The notes under the pieces: generated by a model
What the model saw: the letters and a program-made list of their open reading frames with translations, nothing else
What the model was told of the DNA's origin: nothing
Database searches by the model: none
In this document: positions 1-7,084 of the stretch, in pieces
Numbering within the stretch: the stretch's first letter is position 1
How the letters are laid out: every line of letters starts with the position of its first letter
Made by a program: the position numbers and the translations under genes
NCBI GenBank assembly: GCA_021809235.1
Contig: JAKBAG010000068.1
Span: 1 to 12,526 of the forward strand
Direction: 5' to 3'
Source of the DNA: Acidobacteriota bacterium
GTDB lineage: Bacteria > Acidobacteriota > Terriglobia > Terriglobales > Acidobacteriaceae
DNA length: 12,526 nucleotides

Positions 1-2292
1 GCCCAACCCGCACTGGTCGAGCGCATCCGCAGCAAGTACCGCACCAAGAACACCACCGGCTACAGCCTGAATGCCTTTCTCGACCATGAGCGCGCAATCG
101 ACATCTTTGCGCATCTGCTGATCGGTGCCGAGGGAACGCTGGCATGGATCGCCGAGGCCGTTCTGGAGACGGTGCCGGACAAACCCGTCAAGTACACCGG
201 TCTGCTATTGTTTGCCGATCTTCGCACGGCCTGCGCAGCGATAGTGCCGTTGCGCGAGGCCGGGGCTGCAGCACTGGAGCTGATGGATCGAGCAGCCCTG
301 CGCTCGGTCCAGGAACAGCCGGGAGTACCGCCTGCGATTTCCGAACTGCCGCCGGAGGCAGCTGCACTGCTGGTCGAGTTCCAGTACGCCTCCGAGGAAG
401 AGTTTGGCTCCGAGCAGGCGCATGTGGATGCGACCTGTCGCGGACTGCCACTGTTGAGTCCCGCTACGTTGACACGCAATCCTGTAACGCAGGCCCAGCT
501 CTGGAAGATGCGCAAAGGGATGTTTCCGTCCGTGGGGGCGGTGCGGGCGCGCGGTACCACCGTGATTATTGAAGACGTTGCTTTTCCCGTGGAGCAACTG
601 GCCGATGCCGCACTTGAGTTACGCACACTGCTCGATCAGCACGGATATCGCGAGGCCATTCTCTTTGGCCACGCTAAGGATGGCAATCTCCACTTTGTGC
701 TGACCCAGGGCTTCCAGAACAATCAGGAGATAGATCGCTACCGCCGCTTCATTGATGCACTGGTGGATCTTGTTGTGCAACGCTACCAGGGTGCATTGAA
801 AGCCGAGCATGGTACGGGCAGAAACATGGCACCCTTTGTGGAAGCGGAATGGGGGCCAGAGGCGCTGCAGATCATGCAGCAGCTCAAGCAGCTTGCCGAT
901 CCCGACGGTCTGTTGAATCCCGGCGTCATCCTGAACCCGAATCCACTCGCACATCTGGATCACCTCAAGGACTTTCCCATCGTCGAGGAAGAGGTGGACA
1001 AATGTATCGAATGCGGCTACTGCGAGCCCAGTTGCCCCAGCCGCGACTTCACGCTCACACCTCGCCAGCGCATCGTGGTCCGGCGAGAGATGGCTCGACT
1101 TTCAACGCACCAGTCGGAACGAAAAGATGCCCTCGAACGGGATTTCCCATTCATGGCGTTGGACAGCTGTGCCGTGGACGGGCTGTGCGCCATCGACTGC
1201 CCCGTGAAGATCGATACCGGTCAGCTCACGCGACGGTTGCGTGCCAGCCGACACTCTGCATTGGCCCGATGGATAGCGGAAGCTTCAGCCCGCAACTTTT
1301 CCCTCGCCGAAGCAGCCGTACGGAGCGCACTGCGCGCCGGTCATCTGCTGGAGCGCGCTGTCGGCCAGCGCCGACTTCAAGGTCTGACGCAGGCCATCAG
1401 CCGTGTCAGCCAGAGACTCTTTCAGGAGCAGTTCTGGCAATGGACGGCACAGATGCCCCCGGCAGCCCGACCGATCGTGAGGTCTGGAAGCACTGCCGAG
1501 ACCGCAGCAACCAGTGTCGGCGATGTGCTCTGGTTTCCCTCCTGCATCCATCGCATGATGGGGCCTCAGCCGTTGTCTTCGCTGCCCGCGAGTGATAAGG
1601 ACCAGACAGCAGAACCGTTGCACCAGGTGGCAATGCGATTGGCTATGCGAGCAGGGGTGCGACTGCAACTTCCGCCCAGCGCTGCGGGCACCTGCTGCGG
1701 TGTTCCATACTCGTCCAAAGGCTTCACCGCGGCGCATCGCATTGCACTCGACCACACCGTTCGCCAGCTTCACGCATGGACGCAGCAGGGGCGGATTCCG
1801 GTTGCAGTGGATAACAGCCCATGCACGCTGGGCCTGCAGTCGGCACGGCCTTACCTGTCATCGGAGACACAGCCGCTCTGGGATCAGCTGCGAATCCTAG
1901 ACAGCATTGCCTTCGCGCAGCAGTTTCTGCTTCCACGCCTGAGGCTACAACCACTGGCCGCCACAGTTGCGCTTCACCCGGTCTGTTCGGTCGTCAAAAT
2001 GCAGCTCACCAAGCCGCTTACCACCATTGCGGAATCCTGCGCCGCCCACGTCGTCATTCCGGAGCACAGCGGCTGCTGCGCCTTTGCCGGAGATAGGGGC
2101 TTTCTGATTCCCGCACTGACAGCGGCTGCCACGGAGCCGATGGCCCGGCAGATCGAGTCCTGCAAGCCACAATCCTGCTACTCCAGTAGCCGCACCTGCG
2201 AGATTGCCATGACACAGGCCACCGGCCGACACTACCAATCCTTCCTGCATCTGCTGGATGAGGCTTCGCGTCCGACGGAGACATCGGACTGA
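1..2292 (+). CDS. FAD- and Fe-S-binding D-2-hydroxyacid dehydrogenase (D-lactate dehydrogenase type), 5' partial
   Basis: Probably oxidises D-lactate or a related 2-hydroxyacid and passes electrons through FAD and iron-sulfur clusters to the membrane quinone pool. The frame is open from base 1, so the start lies outside; 763 codons are visible. In window residue numbers: 1-58 is the end of the FAD-binding (PCMH-type) domain with GAEGT at 42-46. About 60-315 is the FAD-oxidase C-terminal domain with GHAKDGNLH at 223-231 and EHGTGR at 269-274. A ferredoxin-like segment follows with Cys335, 338, 341 and 345, then Cys390, 396 and 400. The C-terminal half has the CCG-domain marks: Cys515, CCG at 565-567, HPVC ending at Cys662, and GCC at 691-693. 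This GlcD-GlcF-like fusion matches Dld-II-type enzymes of about 900-1000 residues. Substrate is inferred from family only; glycolate or 2-hydroxyglutarate are alternatives. The next gene, tpiA, starts 73 bp later with its own signals, so an operon is not required. Confidence 0.88.
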   Translation, partial: AQPALVERIRSKYRTKNTTGYSLNAFLDHERAIDIFAHLLIGAEGTLAWIAEAVLETVPDKPVKYTGLLLFADLRTACAAIVPLREAGAAALELMDRAALRSVQEQPGVPPAISELPPEAAALLVEFQYASEEEFGSEQAHVDATCRGLPLLSPATLTRNPVTQAQLWKMRKGMFPSVGAVRARGTTVIIEDVAFPVEQLADAALELRTLLDQHGYREAILFGHAKDGNLHFVLTQGFQNNQEIDRYRRFIDALVDLVVQRYQGALKAEHGTGRNMAPFVEAEWGPEALQIMQQLKQLADPDGLLNPGVILNPNPLAHLDHLKDFPIVEEEVDKCIECGYCEPSCPSRDFTLTPRQRIVVRREMARLSTHQSERKDALERDFPFMALDSCAVDGLCAIDCPVKIDTGQLTRRLRASRHSALARWIAEASARNFSLAEAAVRSALRAGHLLERAVGQRRLQGLTQAISRVSQRLFQEQFWQWTAQMPPAARPIVRSGSTAETAATSVGDVLWFPSCIHRMMGPQPLSSLPASDKDQTAEPLHQVAMRLAMRAGVRLQLPPSAAGTCCGVPYSSKGFTAAHRIALDHTVRQLHAWTQQGRIPVAVDNSPCTLGLQSARPYLSSETQPLWDQLRILDSIAFAQQFLLPRLRLQPLAATVALHPVCSVVKMQLTKPLTTIAESCAAHVVIPEHSGCCAFAGDRGFLIPALTAAATEPMARQIESCKPQSCYSSSRTCEIAMTQATGRHYQSFLHLLDEASRPTETSD

Positions 2293-2334
2293 CGACGTAT
2301 CCGGCGACGGCTTCCCCCCCGGCAACACTGCTCC

Positions 2335-2356
2335 GATACAATCAAAGTGAGAGGAG
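2335..2356 (+). promoter_or_regulatory. Putative tpiA -10 box and strong ribosome binding site
   Basis: TACAAT at 2337-2342 differs from the bacterial -10 consensus at one base and sits in a locally AT-richer patch. No good -35 hexamer is seen: only a C-rich run about 17-19 bases upstream. Transcription starting about 7 bases after this box would give a leader of about 16 bases that contains GAGAGGAG (2349-2356), a clear Shine-Dalgarno sequence 9 bases before the tpiA ATG. The ribosome site is well supported; the promoter is an inference. Confidence 0.45.
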
Positions 2357-2365
2357 CAACACAGC

Positions 2366-3118
2366 ATGTCACGGAAAGCGCTTATAGCTGCGAACTGGAA
2401 GATGTATAAAACCCCGGCCGAGTCCAAGGCCTTTATCGATGCCTTTCTCCCGCTGGTCGCTGGCCACACACGGGATGAGATTGCCCTGTTTCCATCCGTC
2501 ACTTCGCTGGCCACCGTGGTTGCATCCCTGGCAGGAACGGAGATTCGCGCTGGCCTGCAGAACATGCACTTCGCAGACGAAGGCGCATACACCGGGGAGA
2601 CTTCGCCGCTGATGCTGAAGTCGGTCGGGGCTACGCACACGCTGATTGGCCACTCCGAGCGTCGCCAATACTTTGCAGAAAGTGATGAGATCGTAAACCG
2701 CAAGCTGCACACCGCTCTGAAGCACGACATTGTACCCGTAGTCTGCATTGGCGAATCGCTTGCCGAGCGCGAGGCCGGGGATACAGCCAGCGTGCTCAAG
2801 ACCCAGATCCAGCGTGGCTTTGCCGGCATCACCGCAGAGCAGGCAGCGCCCATCGTCATCGCCTATGAACCGGTATGGGCCATTGGCACCGGCAAAACCG
2901 CAACGCCAGAGATGGCCGTTGATGCCCACCGCATTGTGCGCGCCGAGGTAGCAGCCATTCTGGGCAGCGAGATTGCCCAGGGCATGCGCATCCTCTACGG
3001 AGGGTCGGTCAAGCCGGACAATGCCTCCTCACTGCTGGGGCAGGAGGAGATTGACGGTGCACTGGTAGGTGGTGCCAGTCTTGTTCCTGCCTCATTCTCC
3101 GCCATCGTTCACTACTAG
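2366..3118 (+). CDS. tpiA: Triosephosphate isomerase
   Basis: Interconverts dihydroxyacetone phosphate and glyceraldehyde 3-phosphate in glycolysis and gluconeogenesis, as a cytosolic TIM-barrel enzyme. The 250 residues match the usual family length. Visible hallmarks are AANWKMYKT near the N-terminus (Asn10, Lys12 substrate contacts), IGHSERR with the catalytic His96, AYEPVWAIGTGKTA with the catalytic base Glu168 and the mobile phosphate-gripping loop, and the phosphate-binding LYGGSVKPDN (210-219) and GALVGGASL (231-239) segments. The ATG is fixed by GAGGAG 9 bases upstream. It is separated from the preceding dehydrogenase by 73 bp and followed by a stem-loop, so it looks like a single-gene transcript or the end of one. 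Nothing in its active site departs from the family. Confidence 0.98.
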   Translation: MSRKALIAANWKMYKTPAESKAFIDAFLPLVAGHTRDEIALFPSVTSLATVVASLAGTEIRAGLQNMHFADEGAYTGETSPLMLKSVGATHTLIGHSERRQYFAESDEIVNRKLHTALKHDIVPVVCIGESLAEREAGDTASVLKTQIQRGFAGITAEQAAPIVIAYEPVWAIGTGKTATPEMAVDAHRIVRAEVAAILGSEIAQGMRILYGGSVKPDNASSLLGQEEIDGALVGGASLVPASFSAIVHY

Positions 3119-3123
3119 CACCC

Positions 3124-3160
3124 GCATGCCGGGGGCTACTCAATTGCGCCTCCGGCATGC
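3124..3160 (+). terminator. Stem-loop after tpiA, possible terminator without a U tract
   Basis: The arms at 3124-3136 (GCATGCCGGGGGC) and 3148-3160 (GCCTCCGGCATGC) pair over 13 bases with one G-U pair and an 11-base loop. It begins 5 bases after the tpiA stop codon. No run of T follows on either strand, so it is not a textbook intrinsic terminator. It may end transcription weakly, protect the tpiA mRNA 3' end, or block read-through into the next gene. Confidence 0.5.
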
Positions 3161-3223
3161 AACTTACGGATGAGCATACTGTCCTGGAATCACTGCTTCT
3201 ACAGGCCAATCGTCAGACTAGCC

Positions 3224-4237
3224 ATGCCACCCAAAAGCTCCAAACACAGGAAACAGAAAGCCTCGCAGCGTGCCGCCCAGCAGCAGCCCCCGCATCGCAC
3301 AAGCTGGCAGGAGCTGTCCTTTGATCCGCGCCGTCCTGACCCTGGATTCCCCAACGTTCCGCTGCGCTGGCTTCTGCGCGCCTTTGCTCTCACGCTGGTG
3401 GCTGTCGTGGTCTGTGCCTGGGCATTGTTTGGCTATCTTTACTGGCAGGGAAGCTGGCAGTTGCTCTACCATCCTGCGCGCACTGTGGAGCTTACTCCCG
3501 CCAGTCGTTCCCTGCCCTTCCAGTGGATTCATCTGGACGCGGACGAGACAGGCGTCACCCATCTGACCGCATGGTGGATTCCTAACAGAGAATCCATTCC
3601 CCGATCCGCGGTACTGGTTCTGCATGGAGCAGACGGCGACCTCGCCGACACCCTCCCGCTGGACGCATGGCTGCACACGATGAACCAGAACGTATTCGCC
3701 CTCGATTATCGTGGATACGGCAAAAGCAGCAACGGCAAGCCTTCGGAAAAACAGCTTCGCCATGATTCGCTTGCTGCTCTCTACTGGCTGGCCAACACCA
3801 AGCATATTCCTCACGGCGCCATTCTGGTCTGGGGCTCTGGCATTGGGGCTGATCTGGCCGCGCAGCTGGGCAGCGACTCACCCCTGATTGGCGGCATCAT
3901 CCTGGACCAGCCCATCACGCATCCACTCGACGCGCTCTGGCACGATCCGCGAAGCCGGCTGGTTCCGGCGCATCTGCTGCAGCCGGACCGCTATGATCTG
4001 GAGCACGATGCTGCCGCGATCAGCGTTCCCTCACTCTGGCTGTTCTCGAACGGCGCTCCGCGTCCTGCAGCATACGAACAGGTGGCGACTCATAAAACTG
4101 CAGCCTGGTTACAATTGCCCTTCGAGGACGATCCAAATGCTGCCAGCACCTTCACGCGCTGGCTGGATGGAATTTCCAGCATGAATCGAACTCCCAGTGC
4201 GGCAGCAATGCCTCGGATTGCAACCCCGTCCCGGTAG
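3224..4237 (+). CDS. Membrane-anchored alpha/beta-hydrolase-fold protein, catalytic triad apparently lost
   Basis: Resembles the BEM46/ABHD13-like alpha/beta hydrolases. Function is unknown. With Met1 at 3224 the protein has 337 residues: a basic, Gln-rich N-terminus, one membrane segment at about 48-74, then the hydrolase fold outside or inside the membrane. Fold marks are VLVLHGADGD (about 130-139) in the oxyanion region and DYRGYGKSS followed by KPSE (about 161-175), typical of the family. The nucleophile elbow, usually GxSxG, reads GSGIG at 204-208, so glycine occupies the serine position and a serine sits one place early. The region that normally holds the acid reads LFSNGAPRP (about 273-281) without Asp, and the expected late histidine is absent in PFEDDPNA (about 299-306). 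It may be a binding or scaffold protein. An upstream ATG at 3170 adds 18 codons rich in otherwise rare codons (ATA, AGG, AGA, CTA), so I prefer 3224. Neither start has a clear ribosome site. Confidence 0.8.
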   Translation: MPPKSSKHRKQKASQRAAQQQPPHRTSWQELSFDPRRPDPGFPNVPLRWLLRAFALTLVAVVVCAWALFGYLYWQGSWQLLYHPARTVELTPASRSLPFQWIHLDADETGVTHLTAWWIPNRESIPRSAVLVLHGADGDLADTLPLDAWLHTMNQNVFALDYRGYGKSSNGKPSEKQLRHDSLAALYWLANTKHIPHGAILVWGSGIGADLAAQLGSDSPLIGGIILDQPITHPLDALWHDPRSRLVPAHLLQPDRYDLEHDAAAISVPSLWLFSNGAPRPAAYEQVATHKTAAWLQLPFEDDPNAASTFTRWLDGISSMNRTPSAAAMPRIATPSR

Positions 4238-4246
4238 CCGCGCGCT

Positions 4247-5890
4247 CTACCACCGCTCAAAGTGAACCCTCTGCGCCAGAGAAAAGAGGGTATGGCGATT
4301 CTCATACTCCGGTAGCTTCTTCGGATGATCCAGCCGTGCATGCGCTCCGCGGCTTTCCTTGCGGGCCAGTGCACACTCCAGCACAGCACGGCCAACGACG
4401 GTAATCGACATCGCTTCCAGACCCTCACGCCATGGCATGCATGCACGGCAGCGCTGCTGCAACTCTGCCGCCATCGTCTCCAACTCCGCTAATGCGCGAC
4501 GCATCGTGGCTTCCTCACGGAAGAGTCCAGCGGCGCTCCACAACATTTGCTGCATGCGAGGAGTGCACTCGGCCGCAAATCGAAGATCCTCCTCTGCAGC
4601 AGCTTTCCTGGTAGCTTCTGAATCAAAGATTACGTCCTTGCTCAGTGCCGGTAACAACTCCGAATCTGCCAGCATTGCCTCAGCAGCACGAGCACCGAAG
4701 ACCAGCCCTTCCAGCAGAGAATTCGAAGCCAGACGATTGGCGCCATGCACTCCGGTTGCTGCCACTTCTCCTGCGGCATAGAGCCCCGGAACCGTCGTTC
4801 TACCTGCCAGATCGGTCCGAACTCCACCCATCAGGTAGTGCGCTGCCGGGTATACGGGAATCCGATCCTTCGACAGGCTGAGTCCATAGCGGGCGAGCTC
4901 GGCACTGATCGTAGGAAATCGCTCGCTCCAGACAATGCCCGGAGCCGATCGCATATCCAGATAAATTTTCTGCTGATGATCGAAATCTCCGGCAAGGCTC
5001 TCCTGCACGATCGCACGTGCCACCACATCGCGCGGTGCCAACTCCAGAAGCGAATGATAGCGCCGCATGAAGCGCTCACCCCGCTCATTCACCAGCTGTG
5101 CTCCCTCACCACGCAATGCCTCGGAGAGAAGAAATCGCGGCGCACCGGCCAGATGCAAGGCCGTTGGATGAAACTGGTAAAACTCCATATCTGCCAGTTC
5201 GGCTCCCGCATGCAATGCAAGTGCAATGCCATCGCCGGTGGCAACAGTGGGATTTGTGGTCTCACAATAGATTTGTCCGGCACCACCGGTGGCCAGCAGG
5301 GTAGCCTTTGCACGGACATTGTGCACCTGTCCGTTCTCGTCGAGCAGATCGGCACCCACCACACGTCCATCCTGCTGGCGCAGGGCTACGGCCATCTGCC
5401 GCTCGGCAATGCGCACCTGATGATGTGTGCGCACCTGCTCCCGCAGCGCGCGACCCATCTCAGCGCCGGTCGCATCTCCGAAGGCATGCAGAATACGGGC
5501 GCGGCTGTGTGCGCCTTCGCGCGTACGCATCCACTCCCCACCTTCACGATCGAAACGCGCTCCCCATCCGATCAGCTCTGCCACACGAAGCGGCCCATCG
5601 TTCACCAGTGCCTCAGCCGCAGGTCGAAAAACCAGCCCATCGCCGGCCGCAACCGTGTCCTCCAGATGCAGCGCAACATCCGCATCTCCATCCATGGCGA
5701 CGGCAATTCCACCCTGCGCGTAATGCGTGTTGGATTCGGCAACAGCATCCTTGGCCACCAGCAGTACCGTACCCCGGTCCGCCAGTTGCCGGGCTGCCCG
5801 CAGCCCGGCAACACCTGCACCCAGAACTAGAAAATCCACATGGATCGCTTCAAAAGAACCCGAAATCGTCATCGATTTCGAGCCTATCAT
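4247..5890 (-). CDS. nadB: L-aspartate oxidase
   Basis: Flavoenzyme that oxidises L-aspartate to iminoaspartate, the first step of de novo NAD synthesis; NadA then makes quinolinate. The 547 residues match the E. coli enzyme (about 540). The FAD-binding fold begins at LVLGAGVAGL (21-30), followed by THYAQGGIA (55-63) and ATGGAGQIY (200-208). The fumarate-reductase-like capping region carries FHPTA (His241), SEALRGEG (256-263), APRD (Arg287) and AAHYLMGG (His351), residues that match the known active-site positions of NadB. The GLYAAGEVAATGVHGANRLA stretch at 369-388 and the C-terminal helical domain are intact. nadA and nadC are not in the window. The start is uncertain: ATG at 5890 gives the length above, ATG at 5872 lies in the loop of a hairpin. 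It is divergent from aroB, with 54 bp between starts, and convergent with the hydrolase-fold gene, 9 bp apart. Confidence 0.96.
   Translation of the reverse strand: MIGSKSMTISGSFEAIHVDFLVLGAGVAGLRAARQLADRGTVLLVAKDAVAESNTHYAQGGIAVAMDGDADVALHLEDTVAAGDGLVFRPAAEALVNDGPLRVAELIGWGARFDREGGEWMRTREGAHSRARILHAFGDATGAEMGRALREQVRTHHQVRIAERQMAVALRQQDGRVVGADLLDENGQVHNVRAKATLLATGGAGQIYCETTNPTVATGDGIALALHAGAELADMEFYQFHPTALHLAGAPRFLLSEALRGEGAQLVNERGERFMRRYHSLLELAPRDVVARAIVQESLAGDFDHQQKIYLDMRSAPGIVWSERFPTISAELARYGLSLSKDRIPVYPAAHYLMGGVRTDLAGRTTVPGLYAAGEVAATGVHGANRLASNSLLEGLVFGARAAEAMLADSELLPALSKDVIFDSEATRKAAAEEDLRFAAECTPRMQQMLWSAAGLFREEATMRRALAELETMAAELQQRCRACMPWREGLEAMSITVVGRAVLECALARKESRGAHARLDHPKKLPEYENRHTLFSLAQRVHFERW
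5861..5880 (-). promoter_or_regulatory. Perfect 8-bp hairpin at the nadB start
   Basis: CGAAATCG (5861-5868) and CGATTTCG (5873-5880) are perfect inverted repeats around a 4-base loop. In the nadB mRNA the loop reads AUGA and contains the in-frame internal ATG at 5872. The hairpin would cover codons 4-10 if translation starts at 5890, or present the start codon in its loop if it starts at 5872. It could influence initiation or be a protein-binding palindrome; it could also be chance coding sequence. Confidence 0.4.
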
Positions 5891-5944
5891 TGCCTGGCTG
5901 CTGTGACCTCTGCATGACCACTATCCTTGCGATACGATAAATAT
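5891..5944. promoter_or_regulatory. Divergent nadB-aroB promoter region
   Basis: This 54-bp gap between divergent starts ends in the AT-rich stretch 5931-5946, which stands out from its GC-rich surroundings. On the plus strand TACGAT at 5933-5938 lies 6 bases before the aroB ATG, so a start 6-7 bases downstream would fall on or next to the ATG. On the minus strand TATATT at 5945-5940 could serve nadB with a leader of about 40 bases. Neither has a recognisable -35 hexamer, so both boxes are tentative. Confidence 0.4.
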
Positions 5945-7084
5945 ATGCAGACCATCCAAGTGCGTACCCCGTCGGCTGCTTATCCTGTTTACCTGGGCCA
6001 TGGACTGCTGCAAAAGCTTGTCCCGTTGCTGGAAAAATCACTTCGCTCCAGCGCGGACGATCCGAAACTCAGTCGGCTGCCGCAACGCACCTTTGTGCTC
6101 ACCTCGCCAGAGATATGGGCCCTGTGGTCCACTACGTTTCTGCAGAGCTTTTCCACCCCGCCGACAGTGCTTTTTCTGCCTGCAGGCGAGCGTTACAAAA
6201 CGCTGGCCAGCATGGAAAAACTCTGCCGTCAGTTGGCCTCCGCCGGTGCGGATCGCAGTTCCCTGCTGATTGCCTTTGGCGGCGGCATCGTCGGGGATGT
6301 GGGCGGCTTTCTGGCTGCCATCTACATGCGCGGTATCCGCTTTGTGCAGATTCCCACAACTTTCCTGGCGCAGGTGGACTCTTCGGTCGGCGGCAAAACC
6401 GGCGTGAACCTACCGGAAGGGAAAAATCTGGTCGGCGCCTTTCATCATCCTCAGGTTGTTGTTGCCGATCTGCAGCTGCTGTCTACACTGCCGGATCGGG
6501 AGCTGCGCGCCGGTCTGATCGAGAGCCTGAAGGCAGGCATCATCCGTGACTCAGCCCTGTTCCGCATCATGGAATCTCATTCCGACGCGCTGCTGCAGCG
6601 TGATCCGAAGGTGCTGCAGAAGGTAGTTGCCGCCTCCATTCGCATGAAGGCCGACGTAGTGGGTGCCGATGAGCGCGAGAGCGGTCTGCGTATGATTCTG
6701 AATCTCGGTCACACTCTGGGGCATGCGCTGGAGGCAGCCACCGGTTATCGCAAACTGCTGCACGGAGAAGCTGTTGCATGGGGCACCATCGTTGCTCTGG
6801 AGGTTGCGCTGGAACGCGGAACCATCACCGCCAGCCAGCACCGCAGAATGCAGGACGCCATCCTGCGCTACGGACCATTTCCATCTCTGCGACTGCGGGC
6901 GCACGCGCTGGTTGCATTGACGGCACGCGACAAGAAGCATCTAGGCAAACTGCGCCGTTACGTACTTCCAGTCGGCATCGGTGATGCCACCGTGGCCGAG
7001 GATGTCTCACAGGAGGAGCTGATGCGTGCCACACAGACCATGCTCCGGATGGCTGCCGCAGGCAATACCGGTGTGTCCGCATGA
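5945..7084 (+). CDS. aroB: 3-dehydroquinate synthase
   Basis: Converts 3-deoxy-D-arabino-heptulosonate 7-phosphate to 3-dehydroquinate, the second step of the shikimate pathway leading to chorismate, aromatic amino acids and menaquinone. It uses NAD and a divalent metal. With ATG at 5945 the protein has 379 residues, usual for AroB. The NAD-binding glycine-rich segment is FGGGIVGDVGGFLAA (111-125), followed by IPTTFLAQVDSSVGGKTG (136-153) and GKNLVGAFHHP (159-169). The metal ligands appear as Glu193 (GLIES), His256 (NLGHTLGH) and His273 (HGEAVAWG). DKKHLGKLR at 329-337 supplies the conserved lysines. A TTG at 5927 would add six residues but has no support. There is no Shine-Dalgarno sequence; a leaderless transcript is possible. 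The gene ends by overlapping menG in ATGA, so the two are very likely co-translated. Confidence 0.97.
   Translation: MQTIQVRTPSAAYPVYLGHGLLQKLVPLLEKSLRSSADDPKLSRLPQRTFVLTSPEIWALWSTTFLQSFSTPPTVLFLPAGERYKTLASMEKLCRQLASAGADRSSLLIAFGGGIVGDVGGFLAAIYMRGIRFVQIPTTFLAQVDSSVGGKTGVNLPEGKNLVGAFHHPQVVVADLQLLSTLPDRELRAGLIESLKAGIIRDSALFRIMESHSDALLQRDPKVLQKVVAASIRMKADVVGADERESGLRMILNLGHTLGHALEAATGYRKLLHGEAVAWGTIVALEVALERGTITASQHRRMQDAILRYGPFPSLRLRAHALVALTARDKKHLGKLRRYVLPVGIGDATVAEDVSQEELMRATQTMLRMAAAGNTGVSA

Noticed and set aside
1945..2859. 304-codon minus-strand frame across the dehydrogenase and tpiA
   Set aside because: It crosses the gene boundary antisense to two well-recognised proteins, is rich in Ser/Arg/Cys and has no family motif. 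A high-GC antisense shadow.
4267..4290. Hairpin CCCTCT...AGAGGG with an inner CTCTG/CAGAG in the 3' end of nadB
   Set aside because: Short, within coding sequence and without a T run, so not supported as a terminator for the converging gene.
4745..5830. 361-codon plus-strand frame antisense to nadB
   Set aside because: Cys/His/Gln-rich composition with no domain pattern, fully inside the intact and strongly recognised nadB gene.
5927..5944. TTG start for aroB at 5927
   Set aside because: Adds six residues (MRYDKY) that overlap the likely promoter box and has no ribosome site; the ATG at 5945 fits the usual AroB N-terminus.
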